64,000 nt of DNA from UBA8296 sp031581145 (GTDB taxonomy: Bacteria; Bacteroidota; Rhodothermia; Balneolales; Balneolaceae). The translations under genes and the position numbers were made by a program. Within the stretch, counting starts at the first letter, position 1, and each line of letters starts with the position of its first letter. This document shows, piece after piece, positions 42,656 through 52,280 of this stretch. Below the pieces are notes generated by a model. The model was not told the origin of the DNA. It made no database searches and was given only the letters and a program-made list of their open reading frames with translations. Where the stretch lies: the NCBI GenBank assembly GCA_031581145.1, contig JAVLBP010000006.1, positions 1 to 64,000 on the forward strand, in the 5' to 3' direction.

Positions 42656-44736
42656 CCGTACTGTTTTCGGATGGCTTCGATATCAGAAAGCTCCCCGATA
42701 ATGGAGACCTCATCCCCTTTCATGAGCTCGGTATCCCCGTGAGGGATGGTCACTATGCCCTGTCGCCGTATAACCGCAACAAGACTCTGACCTGGGAAGC
42801 GGATATCACGAAGTTTTTTTCCTATGACTGCATTGCTCGCTTCTGTTTCCCCAATAATGAGGTTGACAAATCGTTCGTCACGTAGCAAGATTTCGCGCAA
42901 ATCGGTCTCGTCATCGGCCTTATCCCAGTGTCCAAGGAAAGTCGTATTGTCAATCACTTCAGCCAAATGAGCAAGAATTCTCAAATGCTGGGTGGCGTTG
43001 TTTGTAGAGCTCACAAGAAAAATAATGGCATGCAGAGATTCATCTCCTAACTCCTTAAAAACAGTGGGCTCGGCAAGCCGGACCAAAATCAATTCTGAGG
43101 AGGTTGCGTCTGGGATTCTCACATGATGCAAACAAACACCTTCGGTAAGCGTCATAGCATGATCATCGGGGCCTTCGGCGAAACGGTCTCGCAGCAGGGT
43201 TGCATCACAATTGATTCGACTTGTCATATGATTCGCCACTTGGGTGAGTAACGTCTCATAATCCTTTTTGAACTGGTCAAATACCGCGGATCTCGCCACT
43301 ACAGCTTCGTAGGGATCGTCCTTTCGTAGTCCTTTCTCACGCATGATACTTCGAAGTTCACTATCCAGCCCCTCATCCACATGCCGACTCATGCGCGCTG
43401 TAACGTGGAAAATGGCACCCTGCCGATCCACTTTGTCCACTGCGTAATAGAAATACCACAACACACAGACAAAGATGATGGCGATTGTGAATAGGACACT
43501 TAGAATACCCATTTCAAGGATGAGTACCACCGAAATGAATATCCCAAAGATTTGAACCCATGGGTAAAATGGTGATTTGAACCCCGGATCATAGGACTCG
43601 ATCTTACTTTCGCGCATCACAATGACGGCCACATTCAACAATGCAAACAGAAGCAATTGAAATGCAGAAGCCAATTTTGCTACTGACTCCACATTAAACA
43701 TCACCAAAAGCAACACCATGGTCCCCGTTGTCGCGATGACACTGACTACCGGGGTACCATTGCCACTAATCTTGCCAAAAAACGATGGAATGAGGTTGTC
43801 CCGAGCCATGGCAAAGGGATAACGTGATGCCGACAAGATGCCCGCATTTCCCGTGGATGCAAACGCTGCAGCTGCGGCAATCACCACCAGAGCGAGCCCC
43901 ACACCCCCTGGCAGCCAGTCCATAAAGAGATCGCCTGTTGTCGCGACCGGCGTTAAATCTTGAAAAAATTGTGATGGCTCAAGATAGATCACCATCAAAA
44001 GCACCCCAACAACGTATACAATAGAGGCTGTCACGAGCGATAAAATCATCCCGAGCGGGATATTTCTATCGGGGTTTTGCACCTCCTCCGAGACACTTGC
44101 AACCTTCGTTAATCCCGTGTAAGACACAAAGACCAGACCGATGGTTGACAAAAAGCCATGGGGTCCAAACTGGAAAAATGGATCGAATCGATCATTCAAA
44201 ATGACCTGAAGATCCAGACTGGCGATTTTGAATACCCCCTGCAGGAGGTAGAAAAACATGATCGTAATCAGTATGGCCACCAAAAAACGTTGCAAACCTG
44301 TGGATTCTTTGGCCCCAACGATGTTAAGAACGCCAAAAATAAGTGTTAACACCACCGCCACAGGGATAATGGGAAGGTCAATAAAGACAGCGATGTAAGC
44401 CCCCATTCCAATCAGAGCGAATGCACTCTTAAAAATTAAGGCAAACCATGAGCCCATTCCCCCTATGGTTCCCATCACAGGTCCAAGGCTCCGATCGATA
44501 AAGTAGTAGGCCCCACCTGCACGTGGCATGGCTGTTGAGAGTTCTGCAACGCTAAACATCGAGGGTAAAATCAAAAACCCCGCCAATAAATACGCTAAGA
44601 AAACAGACGAGCCCGTTTGGGAGGCAGCTAATCCAGGAAGTAAGAAAAACCCGGATGAAAACATCGCACCTGTACTAATGGCGAAAACGTCCATTAGGGT
44701 GAGCTTTTTCTCTAATTTTTCCCCTTTTTTTGCCAA
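42652..44736 (-). CDS. APC-family permease fused to PTS-EIIA-like and RCK_C domains
   Basis: 694 residues in three parts. About 1-430 is a 12-helix amino-acid/polyamine/cation permease (TMDVFAISTGAMFSSGFFLL is the unwound first helix; SVSEEVQNPDRNIPLGMI is conserved). About 455-610 resembles PTS EIIA type 2, with the phosphorylatable His in EGVCLHHVRIP. About 620-694 is an RCK_C/TrkA-C domain (IRFPGQSLVAVIRRQG, HGDTELMKGDEVSIIGE). The soluble parts would gate transport by phosphorylation and by a small ligand such as a dinucleotide. Substrate unknown. Divergent from aspartate kinase. Confidence 0.82.
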   Translation of the reverse strand: MAKKGEKLEKKLTLMDVFAISTGAMFSSGFFLLPGLAASQTGSSVFLAYLLAGFLILPSMFSVAELSTAMPRAGGAYYFIDRSLGPVMGTIGGMGSWFALIFKSAFALIGMGAYIAVFIDLPIIPVAVVLTLIFGVLNIVGAKESTGLQRFLVAILITIMFFYLLQGVFKIASLDLQVILNDRFDPFFQFGPHGFLSTIGLVFVSYTGLTKVASVSEEVQNPDRNIPLGMILSLVTASIVYVVGVLLMVIYLEPSQFFQDLTPVATTGDLFMDWLPGGVGLALVVIAAAAAFASTGNAGILSASRYPFAMARDNLIPSFFGKISGNGTPVVSVIATTGTMVLLLVMFNVESVAKLASAFQLLLFALLNVAVIVMRESKIESYDPGFKSPFYPWVQIFGIFISVVLILEMGILSVLFTIAIIFVCVLWYFYYAVDKVDRQGAIFHVTARMSRHVDEGLDSELRSIMREKGLRKDDPYEAVVARSAVFDQFKKDYETLLTQVANHMTSRINCDATLLRDRFAEGPDDHAMTLTEGVCLHHVRIPDATSSELILVRLAEPTVFKELGDESLHAIIFLVSSTNNATQHLRILAHLAEVIDNTTFLGHWDKADDETDLREILLRDERFVNLIIGETEASNAVIGKKLRDIRFPGQSLVAVIRRQGIVTIPHGDTELMKGDEVSIIGELSDIEAIRKQYG

Positions 44737-44804
44737 ATTTGCGCGACCTTACGTTGTTGAATGTTGAAGTAATATATTCTTTTCTCCAAAACTCTGATGC
44801 GAAC

Positions 44805-46199
44805 GTGAGCCAAACACAACCCAACAGTAAACACACTCTGGTCAAATTTGGAGGCTCATCACTTGCATCACCTAACGCATGGAAGCTCGTTTTCGGTCAC
44901 ATTCGTGAAAGTTATCAGAAGCAACCCTTAATCGTTGTTGTTTCTGCGCTTGGCAAAACCACTCGAGCACTCGTGGGTTGCATACAAGAGGCTACTCTCG
45001 GTAAACGTGAAGAAGTTGAGCAAAAACTCAACGAAATCTGGGCGACTCATAAACGTATTGCCCTTGCGTCCTTAGACTTGATCTTAGCAAAAAATCTTGA
45101 GCAACGGCCGCGACTGGAGAAGCAGATTGATGACTTCTTGGCGAGCTTGCATCAAGAGGCTATGCTGCTCTGCGACAAACTCCACCATCACCCCTCCCCC
45201 ATGTCGTCATCCTATGGTGATGCCATGCTAAGTTTTGGCGAACGCGCTACCTCACAGATTTTTCAGTGGGTTCTTGACGTAGCTGGATACCCCTCGGTAT
45301 GGATAGATGCTCGCGATATTATCATCACAGATGAAACGTTTGGTGCAGCCAAACCAGATCAAGTCCGTACCCAGCATGCGTTGAGGCAGCATCCCTCCCT
45401 TTCGACATTTTGGTCAGCTGTTCAAAAACCACAAGAGCCATTACAAAAACCACCACAAGAGCGACCTGATGAGCAACCACTCAGAAAGGAGATCCCAATC
45501 CCTGTGATTGGGGGTTTTATGGGACGCTCTTTGTCAGGATTCCCTACAACTCTTGGGTTTGAAGGGTCTGATCTCACCACAACATTGCTTGCGGAGGCCT
45601 CTGTTGCTGAGCGTGTTACAATCTTCACCGATGTGGATGGGATTATGACGACAGATCCGCGCGTCGTGCCTCATGCAAAGCACATTCCAACCTTATCCTA
45701 TGACGAGGCTGAAGATCTAGCCATGGGTGGTGCTCGGGTCTTACATCCTCAAACCTTAAAGCCCGTCATCGAATCAAAGATTCCTGTCCATGTGCGAAAT
45801 ACCTTTCGACCTGATCATCCAGGCACCATCATTGGACCCCAACATGCAAAAACCACGCACGCCCCGTTTGTGGAAGGGTGGAAAGCTGTAGCCATGACTC
45901 TTAAACAAAAACGTGATGATACCAACGAAACCGACGACACTAATAATACCGACGACACAGCAGTGTTAACGTTTATACATGCCACTGATGAGGGACAGGC
46001 ATTGTTGCGTCAATGGAGCGAAGCGTATGACCTCAAGCTACATGTTGATGCACATGGGTGGCACCTTTATCTAGCCTCTTTGGCAGTCACAAAGTCAGTC
46101 ACAAAGTCAGACCCAACGCCTGCTTCAGAAGAAAGGCAGCCATCTGAGCCCCCGTTTGCGTTGAGTTTACCCGCAATCCACGACATCTTCTTCCCTTAG
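44805..46199 (+). CDS. aspartate kinase with reduced regulatory region
   Basis: 464 residues from the GTG at 44805 (VSQTQPNSKHTLVKFGGSS). An ATG start at 44730 overlaps the divergent permease and leaves no room for a promoter. Kinase motifs: VKFGGSSLA, FGERATSQIF, GFEGSDLTTTLLAE, FTDVDGIMTTDPR and GARVLHPQTLKPV. It phosphorylates aspartate for Lys, Thr and Met synthesis. The C-terminal part, normally two ACT domains, is about 120 residues, lacks clear ACT motifs and contains repeat-derived DDTNETDDTNNTDD and VTKSVTKSD. A repeat-rich insert (QKPQEPLQKPPQER) also interrupts the kinase domain. Lysine/threonine feedback may be weakened. Confidence 0.88.
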   Translation: MSQTQPNSKHTLVKFGGSSLASPNAWKLVFGHIRESYQKQPLIVVVSALGKTTRALVGCIQEATLGKREEVEQKLNEIWATHKRIALASLDLILAKNLEQRPRLEKQIDDFLASLHQEAMLLCDKLHHHPSPMSSSYGDAMLSFGERATSQIFQWVLDVAGYPSVWIDARDIIITDETFGAAKPDQVRTQHALRQHPSLSTFWSAVQKPQEPLQKPPQERPDEQPLRKEIPIPVIGGFMGRSLSGFPTTLGFEGSDLTTTLLAEASVAERVTIFTDVDGIMTTDPRVVPHAKHIPTLSYDEAEDLAMGGARVLHPQTLKPVIESKIPVHVRNTFRPDHPGTIIGPQHAKTTHAPFVEGWKAVAMTLKQKRDDTNETDDTNNTDDTAVLTFIHATDEGQALLRQWSEAYDLKLHVDAHGWHLYLASLAVTKSVTKSDPTPASEERQPSEPPFALSLPAIHDIFFP

Positions 46200-46230
46200 A
46201 ATCTGTATTTTACGTTCAAATAACCTGCTT

Positions 46231-47721
46231 ATGTCTACCCCTGTCCGCGTCCGTTTTGCTCCATCTCCCACGGGATTCCTTCATATTGGAGGACTCCGCA
46301 CCGCTCTGTACAATTATCTCTTCGCAAAGCATCATGGTGGATCCCTCATTTTACGCATTGAGGATACCGATCAAGCTCGTTTTATTGAAGGTGCCGAAGA
46401 AGACATACTAAGGTCCCTCAAGTGGTGTGGAATAGATATCGACGAGAGCCCCATCCACGGTGGTGAAGCGGGACCGTATCGACAAAGCGAGCGAAAACAG
46501 CGTTACAATGACGCCGCCAAGCAGCTGCTTGAGGCCGATGCTGCGTATTATGCATTCGATACAACCGAAGAGATCGAGACCATGCGAGAGCGACTCAAAG
46601 CATCGGGTAATCCTTCCCCATCGTATGATTCAATCACGCGTCAATCGATGAAGAACTCCTTGACGTTACCCTCTGACGAGGTTCAAAAACGTCTTGAGGC
46701 TGGGGATCCCTATGTCATTCGCCTCAAAGTTCCACGCCGGGAGTCCGTTCAGTTTACAGACATCATTCGTGGGGTTGTCACCTTCGAGACCAAAGGGATG
46801 GATGACCAGGTATTGATGAAATCCGATGGCATGCCAACGTATCACTTAGCGAATGTTGTGGATGATCACGATATGGGCATTACCCATGTGATTCGTGGGG
46901 AGGAGTGGCTAAGTAGTGCACCCAAGCACATGTTGTTGTATCAATATTTTGGGTGGGAACCACCCACGATGGCGCATTTACCACTGATTATGTCTCCGAG
47001 TGGAGGCAAGTTGTCCAAACGTAAGGCTGAGCAAGAGGGAATTCCTGTAAATACGAGAGACTACATTGATGGACATTATGAGCCTGAGGCTCTGGTCAAC
47101 TTTCTGGCTTATTTGGGCTGGAGCCCAGGCGACGATTCAGAAATCCACTCCATGGATGAGCTTGAGCGTCTGTTTTCACTCGAGAAAGTAAGTAAGGCTG
47201 GGGCAGTGTTTAATTTCAAAAAACTCATGTGGTATAATGAGCATTATCTACGTCATCAGACCGATGAGTCGTTGGTCCAGAGGTTGCTTGAGCTCCCTGC
47301 AGCTGACGCATTGCCAGGGGTGACAGCAGAGCGACTTCATGCACTATTACCGTTGCTCAAAGAGCGCATTACCCGGTTGGATGAATTTTTTGAGATGGGA
47401 GCATTTTTCTTCGAGGATCCTCAAGATTATGATGAGAAAGGGCTCAAAAAAGCTGGTGAGACGGCGCCACCCATGATCGAGGCATTAATGGAGAGCTTGA
47501 GGGCCCATCCAAAAGATGAGTTGAGTGCCGAAGAGTACAAGACTTGGCTCCATGACACCGCCGAAGCTCAAGGTGTGGGTATGGGAAAAGTGATGCTACC
47601 TACGCGATTGGCCATATCGGGTGCGGGTTTTGGTCCTGATCTAACCCCAAGCCTTGCATTGTTGGGTAAAGATGTCGTGATTCGTAGATTACAGACGGCC
47701 CTAAAACATTGGTCTTCATGA
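46231..47721 (+). CDS. gltX: glutamate--tRNA ligase
   Basis: 496 residues. Class I signatures: FAPSPTGFLHIGGLRTALYN (HIGH motif as HIGG) and KLSKRKAEQEG (KMSKS motif). VRFAPSPTG at the N terminus and the helical anticodon-binding domain (about 330-496) are standard. It charges tRNA-Glu (and tRNA-Gln if gatCAB is present). It lies 31 bp after aspartate kinase and overlaps lgt by ATGA. Confidence 0.96.
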   Translation: MSTPVRVRFAPSPTGFLHIGGLRTALYNYLFAKHHGGSLILRIEDTDQARFIEGAEEDILRSLKWCGIDIDESPIHGGEAGPYRQSERKQRYNDAAKQLLEADAAYYAFDTTEEIETMRERLKASGNPSPSYDSITRQSMKNSLTLPSDEVQKRLEAGDPYVIRLKVPRRESVQFTDIIRGVVTFETKGMDDQVLMKSDGMPTYHLANVVDDHDMGITHVIRGEEWLSSAPKHMLLYQYFGWEPPTMAHLPLIMSPSGGKLSKRKAEQEGIPVNTRDYIDGHYEPEALVNFLAYLGWSPGDDSEIHSMDELERLFSLEKVSKAGAVFNFKKLMWYNEHYLRHQTDESLVQRLLELPAADALPGVTAERLHALLPLLKERITRLDEFFEMGAFFFEDPQDYDEKGLKKAGETAPPMIEALMESLRAHPKDELSAEEYKTWLHDTAEAQGVGMGKVMLPTRLAISGAGFGPDLTPSLALLGKDVVIRRLQTALKHWSS

Positions 47722-48731
47722 GCCTATACTCTCTAATACAAATTGTAGCTGCGTTTGTATGGGATGGACAGCCAATTCTATTCTCCATCCCAGCGATCGA
47801 CTTGCCCTTCAGCATATCGTGGCTAGCACTTCTAGGAGGCTTCTTTGGTGCTCAATGGTTGCATAATCGCTGGCAAAAAAAAGGTGTCTCCCCCATCCCC
47901 TTTGGATTTTGGGGCATTTTTGTAGCACTATTCGTTGGGATTCAACTTATAGACTTGATCATTCAAGGTCCAGGCTTCTCGACGGTTGGGCCCATCGAAC
48001 CTCGCTGGTATGGCTTAATGTTCGCCCTAGCATTTATCTCAGGGTATTGGTTGGGTTCTAGGGAGTTAACCTACATTGGATTGTCCCCCCAAGAATTGGA
48101 TCGCCTTCTTATGGTGGTATTAATCTCCACCGTGGTGGGCGCACGATTGGGTCACATCATTTTTTATGACCTAGAGTTTTATTTAGCCAATCCAGGGCTG
48201 ATTCCACAAATTTGGAGAGGTGGATTGGCCAGCCATGGTGCCGCGATTGCCATTCCGCTCGCTGTGTGGTTCTATGCAAGAAGCCTCAAAAAAATCACCT
48301 TTCTTCAACTCGCCGACCGCATCGCCATTGGGGTCGCCATAGCAGGAATGTTTATCCGCACGGGGAATTTCTTCAACTCTGAAATCCTAGGGCAACCTAC
48401 CGATCTACCTTGGGCCATCGTTTTTGCTCAACGTGACCTGTTGCCTCGCCACCCAACGATGCTTTATGAGGCTTTGTGGTGTCTGGTCGTGTTGGCGATA
48501 CTGCTGTTTCTCCTCCATCGATATGCCAAAAAGCCACCCAAAGGGCTATTGCTAGGAACCTTCCTGAGCGTCATGTTTACCGGGAGATTTATGTTAGAGT
48601 TCACAAAAATGCGCCAAGCAGCCTTTGCAACAGACTGGACTCTAAGTATGGGGCAATTGTTGAGTATTCCTGCGGTCCTTATTGGACTTTGGCTGATCAT
48701 CAGTGCTCTACGAAACAAGTCAAAAGCTTAG
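47718..48731 (+). CDS. lgt: phosphatidylglycerol--prolipoprotein diacylglyceryl transferase
   Basis: 337 residues from the ATG at 47718, which overlaps the gltX stop (ATGA). At least seven transmembrane helices. Lgt motifs: YGLMFALAFISGYWLG, GGLASHGAAIAIP (HGG-like motif), RTGNFFNSEILGQPT (essential Arg and the N-x-x-N-S-E box) and HPTMLYEAL. It attaches diacylglycerol to the lipobox Cys of lipoproteins such as those at 455 and 22993. The stop overlaps the convergent porin gene by four bases. The extra 60 or so N-terminal residues form one more helix than in E. coli. Confidence 0.94.
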   Translation: MSLYSLIQIVAAFVWDGQPILFSIPAIDLPFSISWLALLGGFFGAQWLHNRWQKKGVSPIPFGFWGIFVALFVGIQLIDLIIQGPGFSTVGPIEPRWYGLMFALAFISGYWLGSRELTYIGLSPQELDRLLMVVLISTVVGARLGHIIFYDLEFYLANPGLIPQIWRGGLASHGAAIAIPLAVWFYARSLKKITFLQLADRIAIGVAIAGMFIRTGNFFNSEILGQPTDLPWAIVFAQRDLLPRHPTMLYEALWCLVVLAILLFLLHRYAKKPPKGLLLGTFLSVMFTGRFMLEFTKMRQAAFATDWTLSMGQLLSIPAVLIGLWLIISALRNKSKA

Positions 48732-49822
48732 AAAGCGAGCTGAATATTTAGCCTAAGCTCTGTCTCCTCAAACACATAATCGGCGTCCATATACCCAATC
48801 ACATTCACCTGGACGGCAATCACATCATTCAACGCACGCTTGTACCCAAGGGTTGCGTCATGCTTCAACAATGCGCTTGACGTTCGATCCATCCGCTGCC
48901 ACCGCACGGCAAACGTATTGATCTCGCTCGGCGTATACCCCAACGTGACAAACCCAGACATAAACTCTACCTCTTTGTCCACAACCAAGTCGAGCTGTGA
49001 ACGGATCCCTTCAGCAGCCAGAAACCATGATTTGGATTCAAGTCGTGTATCGACACCGATCGATTCTCTGTACCCATCTACCAAGAACATCCGTTTTAGC
49101 CCTATGCGCACTTGATCGCTGAAACCCGCTTGGACAAACGTCCCCACTTTCATGTTGACCCCCCATCGGTTTGCCTCGGCTTGTAAACGCCCCACGCCTA
49201 AGAATTTCTCATCTTGATTTGCTGCACGCCCGTCGCCGTTAAACATCCCAAGCCATGCTGTCACAGGGCCATGTGAAACTCTTCCACGAACCCCAATTTC
49301 TTGGCCTCCTAAGAAGTAATTTGATCCAATATTTCGGCCGATGAAATCGTCCTCTGCTGGGGAAGGAAAGAAGTCTAAATTGGTCAACATCTTGACGTTG
49401 CCAACCCTCAGCTCAGCTTTATTTTGCCAAAAGGTTTTGTAAATATTAATCCCTTGAAACCCTGGGGTTGCCGATGCATTGTACTGCAGCTTGAACCCAA
49501 ACCCGTCATCAAAGGCTCCCTTGAGCCCCAACCTTGATTGGGCCACCCTGAATTGATTGGATCCGAATGTGGCGTTTTCATAGGGTGTTGCATACGCGTG
49601 AAATTGAATCATGGCTAGCCATTCAAATTCCCCAGAGTCTAGGTAAGATTGGATTGCACCAGGCTGTGCTTTCTCCTGGCCAAGCACAGTGGAGGATGCA
49701 CCTACGCTTAGGAGTCCAACCAACAGAGCAAGCGGTATGCGAAATCTAAAAAAAGCTTTGGCAGAAGGCTGAGGGGTGAGCTTGGCCATCAGATGGGTAG
49801 GGTTGAGTAGTGTGCGGATCAT
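48728..49822 (-). CDS. porin, phosphate-selective OprP/OprO-like
   Basis: 364 residues; ATG 49789 is a likelier start, giving MAKLTPQPSAK and then signal core IPLALLVGLLSVGASSTVLG. The mature part is a beta barrel with FRVAQSRLGLKGAFDDGFGF, LRVGNVKMLTNLDFFPSPAED, YFLGGQEIGVRGR, and a C terminus ending in Phe (LRLNIQLAF), the Bam recognition signature. It fits the porin O/P superfamily; anion or phosphate selectivity is only suggested by family. It is divergent from the phosphohexomutase gene across a 226-bp region with a strong inverted repeat. Confidence 0.78.
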   Translation of the reverse strand: MIRTLLNPTHLMAKLTPQPSAKAFFRFRIPLALLVGLLSVGASSTVLGQEKAQPGAIQSYLDSGEFEWLAMIQFHAYATPYENATFGSNQFRVAQSRLGLKGAFDDGFGFKLQYNASATPGFQGINIYKTFWQNKAELRVGNVKMLTNLDFFPSPAEDDFIGRNIGSNYFLGGQEIGVRGRVSHGPVTAWLGMFNGDGRAANQDEKFLGVGRLQAEANRWGVNMKVGTFVQAGFSDQVRIGLKRMFLVDGYRESIGVDTRLESKSWFLAAEGIRSQLDLVVDKEVEFMSGFVTLGYTPSEINTFAVRWQRMDRTSSALLKHDATLGYKRALNDVIAVQVNVIGYMDADYVFEETELRLNIQLAF

Positions 49823-49867
49823 GTGTTTTAGTCCAAATGGTTTATTCTTAGATGTATTTGCCTAATA

Positions 49868-49950
49868 ATAGTGTGCTTGTAATAATGTTATGGTAATCGT
49901 GCGTGATATTCATAGTGTGCTTGTATTATCTTGTATTTTGACAAGATAAT
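49868..49950. promoter_or_regulatory. divergent regulatory region with inverted and direct repeats
   Basis: The 226-bp gap between the porin and phosphohexomutase genes contains a perfect inverted repeat ATTATCTTGT-attttg-ACAAGATAAT (49925-49950) and two direct copies of ATAGTGTGCTTGTA (49868-49881, 49912-49925), 44 bp apart, about four helical turns. A promoter toward the mutase reads TTGTAT (49921-49926), 18 bp, GATAAT (49945-49950), so the palindrome would occlude it. It looks like an operator for an unidentified regulator. Confidence 0.5.
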
Positions 49951-50048
49951 GGATTTTGAAGCCGTCTGTACACTTCCACATGCCTCAAAAACCGTTACCT
50001 TTCAACACACCCATTTCCTTAATCCGTACGACTCAAATTCTTTGACCT

Positions 50049-51455
50049 ATGATTCGATTTGGCACCGACGGCTGGCGAGCCATTATTGCAAAAGACTTCA
50101 CCTTCGATAATGTGAATCTCGTGACCCAAGCGACGGCACGATGGATTCAATCGGAGTCCATCACCTCACATGGCGTCGTCATTGGCCATGATGCACGTTT
50201 TTTGGGGCGGGAATTTGCGGAGCATTGCGCATGCACTTTTGCGGCAATGAGTATCCCCGTGAAGATCGCCAAGACGATCGCTCCCACACCAGCTGTGAGT
50301 TGGGGAGCCTTAGAGTATGACGCCGTAGGAATCGTCATTACAGCGAGTCACAATCCACCAGCGTACAATGGTTTCAAAATTAAAGCACCCTTTGGTGGGC
50401 CCGCCACACCAGACCAAATAACTGCTGTGGAATCCTTTCTCCCCTCGATCGACGCACCCCTCACAGTTAAGGATTTTGAGACCTACGTAGCCGAAGGGTT
50501 AATCCAAGAAATCGACCTCGTGGACGACTACATGAAAGATCTTGCCGCAAAACTGGATTTGGATGCCATTCGACAGAGTGGGCTCAAGATTGCACATGAT
50601 GCCATGTACGGCGCTGGGATGGGCCTCATTGAGCAATTGTTACCCGGGCAAGTGGTGTCGTTGCACGACGACGTGAATCCAAGTTTTTATGGCCAGGCCC
50701 CTGAACCTATTGAGCGAAATCTTCCAGAGCTCCCCAAAGCCGTCTTGGACCATGGATGCGCCGTGGGGTTAGCGAATGACGGGGATGCAGATCGTATAGG
50801 GATGGTTGACGAGCGTGGGGTTTTTGTCGATTCCCACCAAATGCTATCATTGTTGACATGGTATCAATCGCAAGTCAAAGGGCTCAAAGGGGATGTTATC
50901 AAAACGTTTTCGACAACGACCATGCTCGATAAAATGGCCGATGCCTACGGTCTTGGCTTCGAAACGCGTCCCATTGGCTTTAAGCATGTTGCAGAGAGGA
51001 TTATCTCTGGGGATGTCCTTGTAGGGGGTGAGGAATCTGGTGGTCTTGCCGTCAAAGGGCACATTCCAGAAAGAGATGGTTTGTATATCGGACTGTTAAT
51101 AACAGAGATGGTCGTTACCTCCGGAAAAACATTAAGCGAGCTCATCCAAGGATTGTTTGATGAGTTTGGCCTTCATGCCACGTGGCGTGAAGATCTTCAC
51201 ACCGAAGAGGGCAAAAAACAAGCCATGATGGACGCTTGTAAAGCAAAGAAAATCACTGAAATTGCCGGGTTGAAGGTCCAAGATTGGGACATGCTCGATG
51301 GAGTCAAACATCTTATGGACGATGGCTCATGGCTACTCGTTCGTCCCTCTGGCACCGAACCTGTGCTGCGAATCTACTCCGAAGCAGACACTCATGACAA
51401 AGCGCAAGCGTTGGTGAAGGAGACCGTGGCCATGGTGGACAATCTACCCGTCTAA
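50049..51455 (+). CDS. phosphoglucomutase/phosphomannomutase family protein
   Basis: 468 residues with four alpha-D-phosphohexomutase domains. The phosphoserine loop is TASHNPPAYNGFK; the Mg loop is NDGDADRIG; the sugar-binding loop GGEESGGL; the phosphate loop RPSGTEPVLRIYSEA. FGTDGWRAI opens the protein. It interconverts hexose 1- and 6-phosphates, and could supply glucose-1-phosphate for the rfbA product. The exact sugar is not set by these motifs. Confidence 0.92.
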   Translation: MIRFGTDGWRAIIAKDFTFDNVNLVTQATARWIQSESITSHGVVIGHDARFLGREFAEHCACTFAAMSIPVKIAKTIAPTPAVSWGALEYDAVGIVITASHNPPAYNGFKIKAPFGGPATPDQITAVESFLPSIDAPLTVKDFETYVAEGLIQEIDLVDDYMKDLAAKLDLDAIRQSGLKIAHDAMYGAGMGLIEQLLPGQVVSLHDDVNPSFYGQAPEPIERNLPELPKAVLDHGCAVGLANDGDADRIGMVDERGVFVDSHQMLSLLTWYQSQVKGLKGDVIKTFSTTTMLDKMADAYGLGFETRPIGFKHVAERIISGDVLVGGEESGGLAVKGHIPERDGLYIGLLITEMVVTSGKTLSELIQGLFDEFGLHATWREDLHTEEGKKQAMMDACKAKKITEIAGLKVQDWDMLDGVKHLMDDGSWLLVRPSGTEPVLRIYSEADTHDKAQALVKETVAMVDNLPV

Positions 51456-51466
51456 GCGTACAAACG

Positions 51467-52213
51467 ATGGAGATCCTTCAAAGCCCCCTGGCATGGGTAT
51501 TTGTTGCAGCGCTGATTACTGCAGTGGCTACAGGTTTGGGAGCTGTACCTTTCTTCTTTGCAAAGGAATTTAGTCCCAAGTTCTTGGGATCTGGCAATGC
51601 GTTAGCTGCTGGGCTGATGATTGCTGCAAGTTTCAATTTGATGGCTGAAGGAATTGCAGAGGATGCCATCATGACCTCATGGGGTATATTTATTGGCTTG
51701 GTATTCATCGTGTTGAGCGCCATGTTTTTGGAACGGCATGAGGATATTCAATTTGCCCATATTGATAAACTTGAAGGTCGAAAAATCTTGCTGATTCTAG
51801 CCGTAATGACGGCTCATTCCTTTACGGAGGGGATTGGGGTTGGGGTCTCTTTTGGGCGTAGCGAATCGTTTGGATCCCTCATCTCAGCAGCGATTGCACT
51901 ACATAATATACCCGAAGGGCTCGCGATCTCACTTGTAATGGTGCCCCGAGGCGTTTCTGCCCTGAGAGCCATGGGGTGGAGTATTTTCTCAAGCCTACCT
52001 CAACCTCTCATGGCGGTTCCTGCATTTCTGTTTGTCGAGACGTTTTCTGAATTCCTACCCGCAGGTTTAGGGTTTGCTGGCGGTGCCATGATCTGGATGT
52101 CTATTTCAGAGATCTTGCCCGATGCTGCAAAGGATATAAGCTGGAATCGAATTGCCATTATTGTTGTAATTTCCCTTATTGGAATGATCCTTTTTCAAGA
52201 ATTTCTATCATAA
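51467..52213 (+). CDS. ZIP-family metal transporter
   Basis: 248 residues, eight predicted transmembrane helices. The metal-binding helices IV and V carry MTAHSFTEGIGVG and ALHNIPEGLAIS, the signature of ZIP (ZupT/GufA-like) importers. A loop with ERHEDIQFAHID is shorter than the His-rich loop of eukaryotic ZIPs. It imports divalent cations such as Zn or Fe. It starts 11 bp after the phosphohexomutase gene. Confidence 0.9.
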   Translation: MEILQSPLAWVFVAALITAVATGLGAVPFFFAKEFSPKFLGSGNALAAGLMIAASFNLMAEGIAEDAIMTSWGIFIGLVFIVLSAMFLERHEDIQFAHIDKLEGRKILLILAVMTAHSFTEGIGVGVSFGRSESFGSLISAAIALHNIPEGLAISLVMVPRGVSALRAMGWSIFSSLPQPLMAVPAFLFVETFSEFLPAGLGFAGGAMIWMSISEILPDAAKDISWNRIAIIVVISLIGMILFQEFLS

Positions 52214-52280
52214 GACCGCTTTTGAGTGTCTGCATGATTAACACCCCAACGTGGACCATTATTCACAAATCCTACATCCA

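Noticed and set aside
44730..44804. ATG start of aspartate kinase at 44730
   Set aside because: It overlaps the divergent permease start and leaves no room for either promoter; GTG 44805 sits just before the conserved kinase start.
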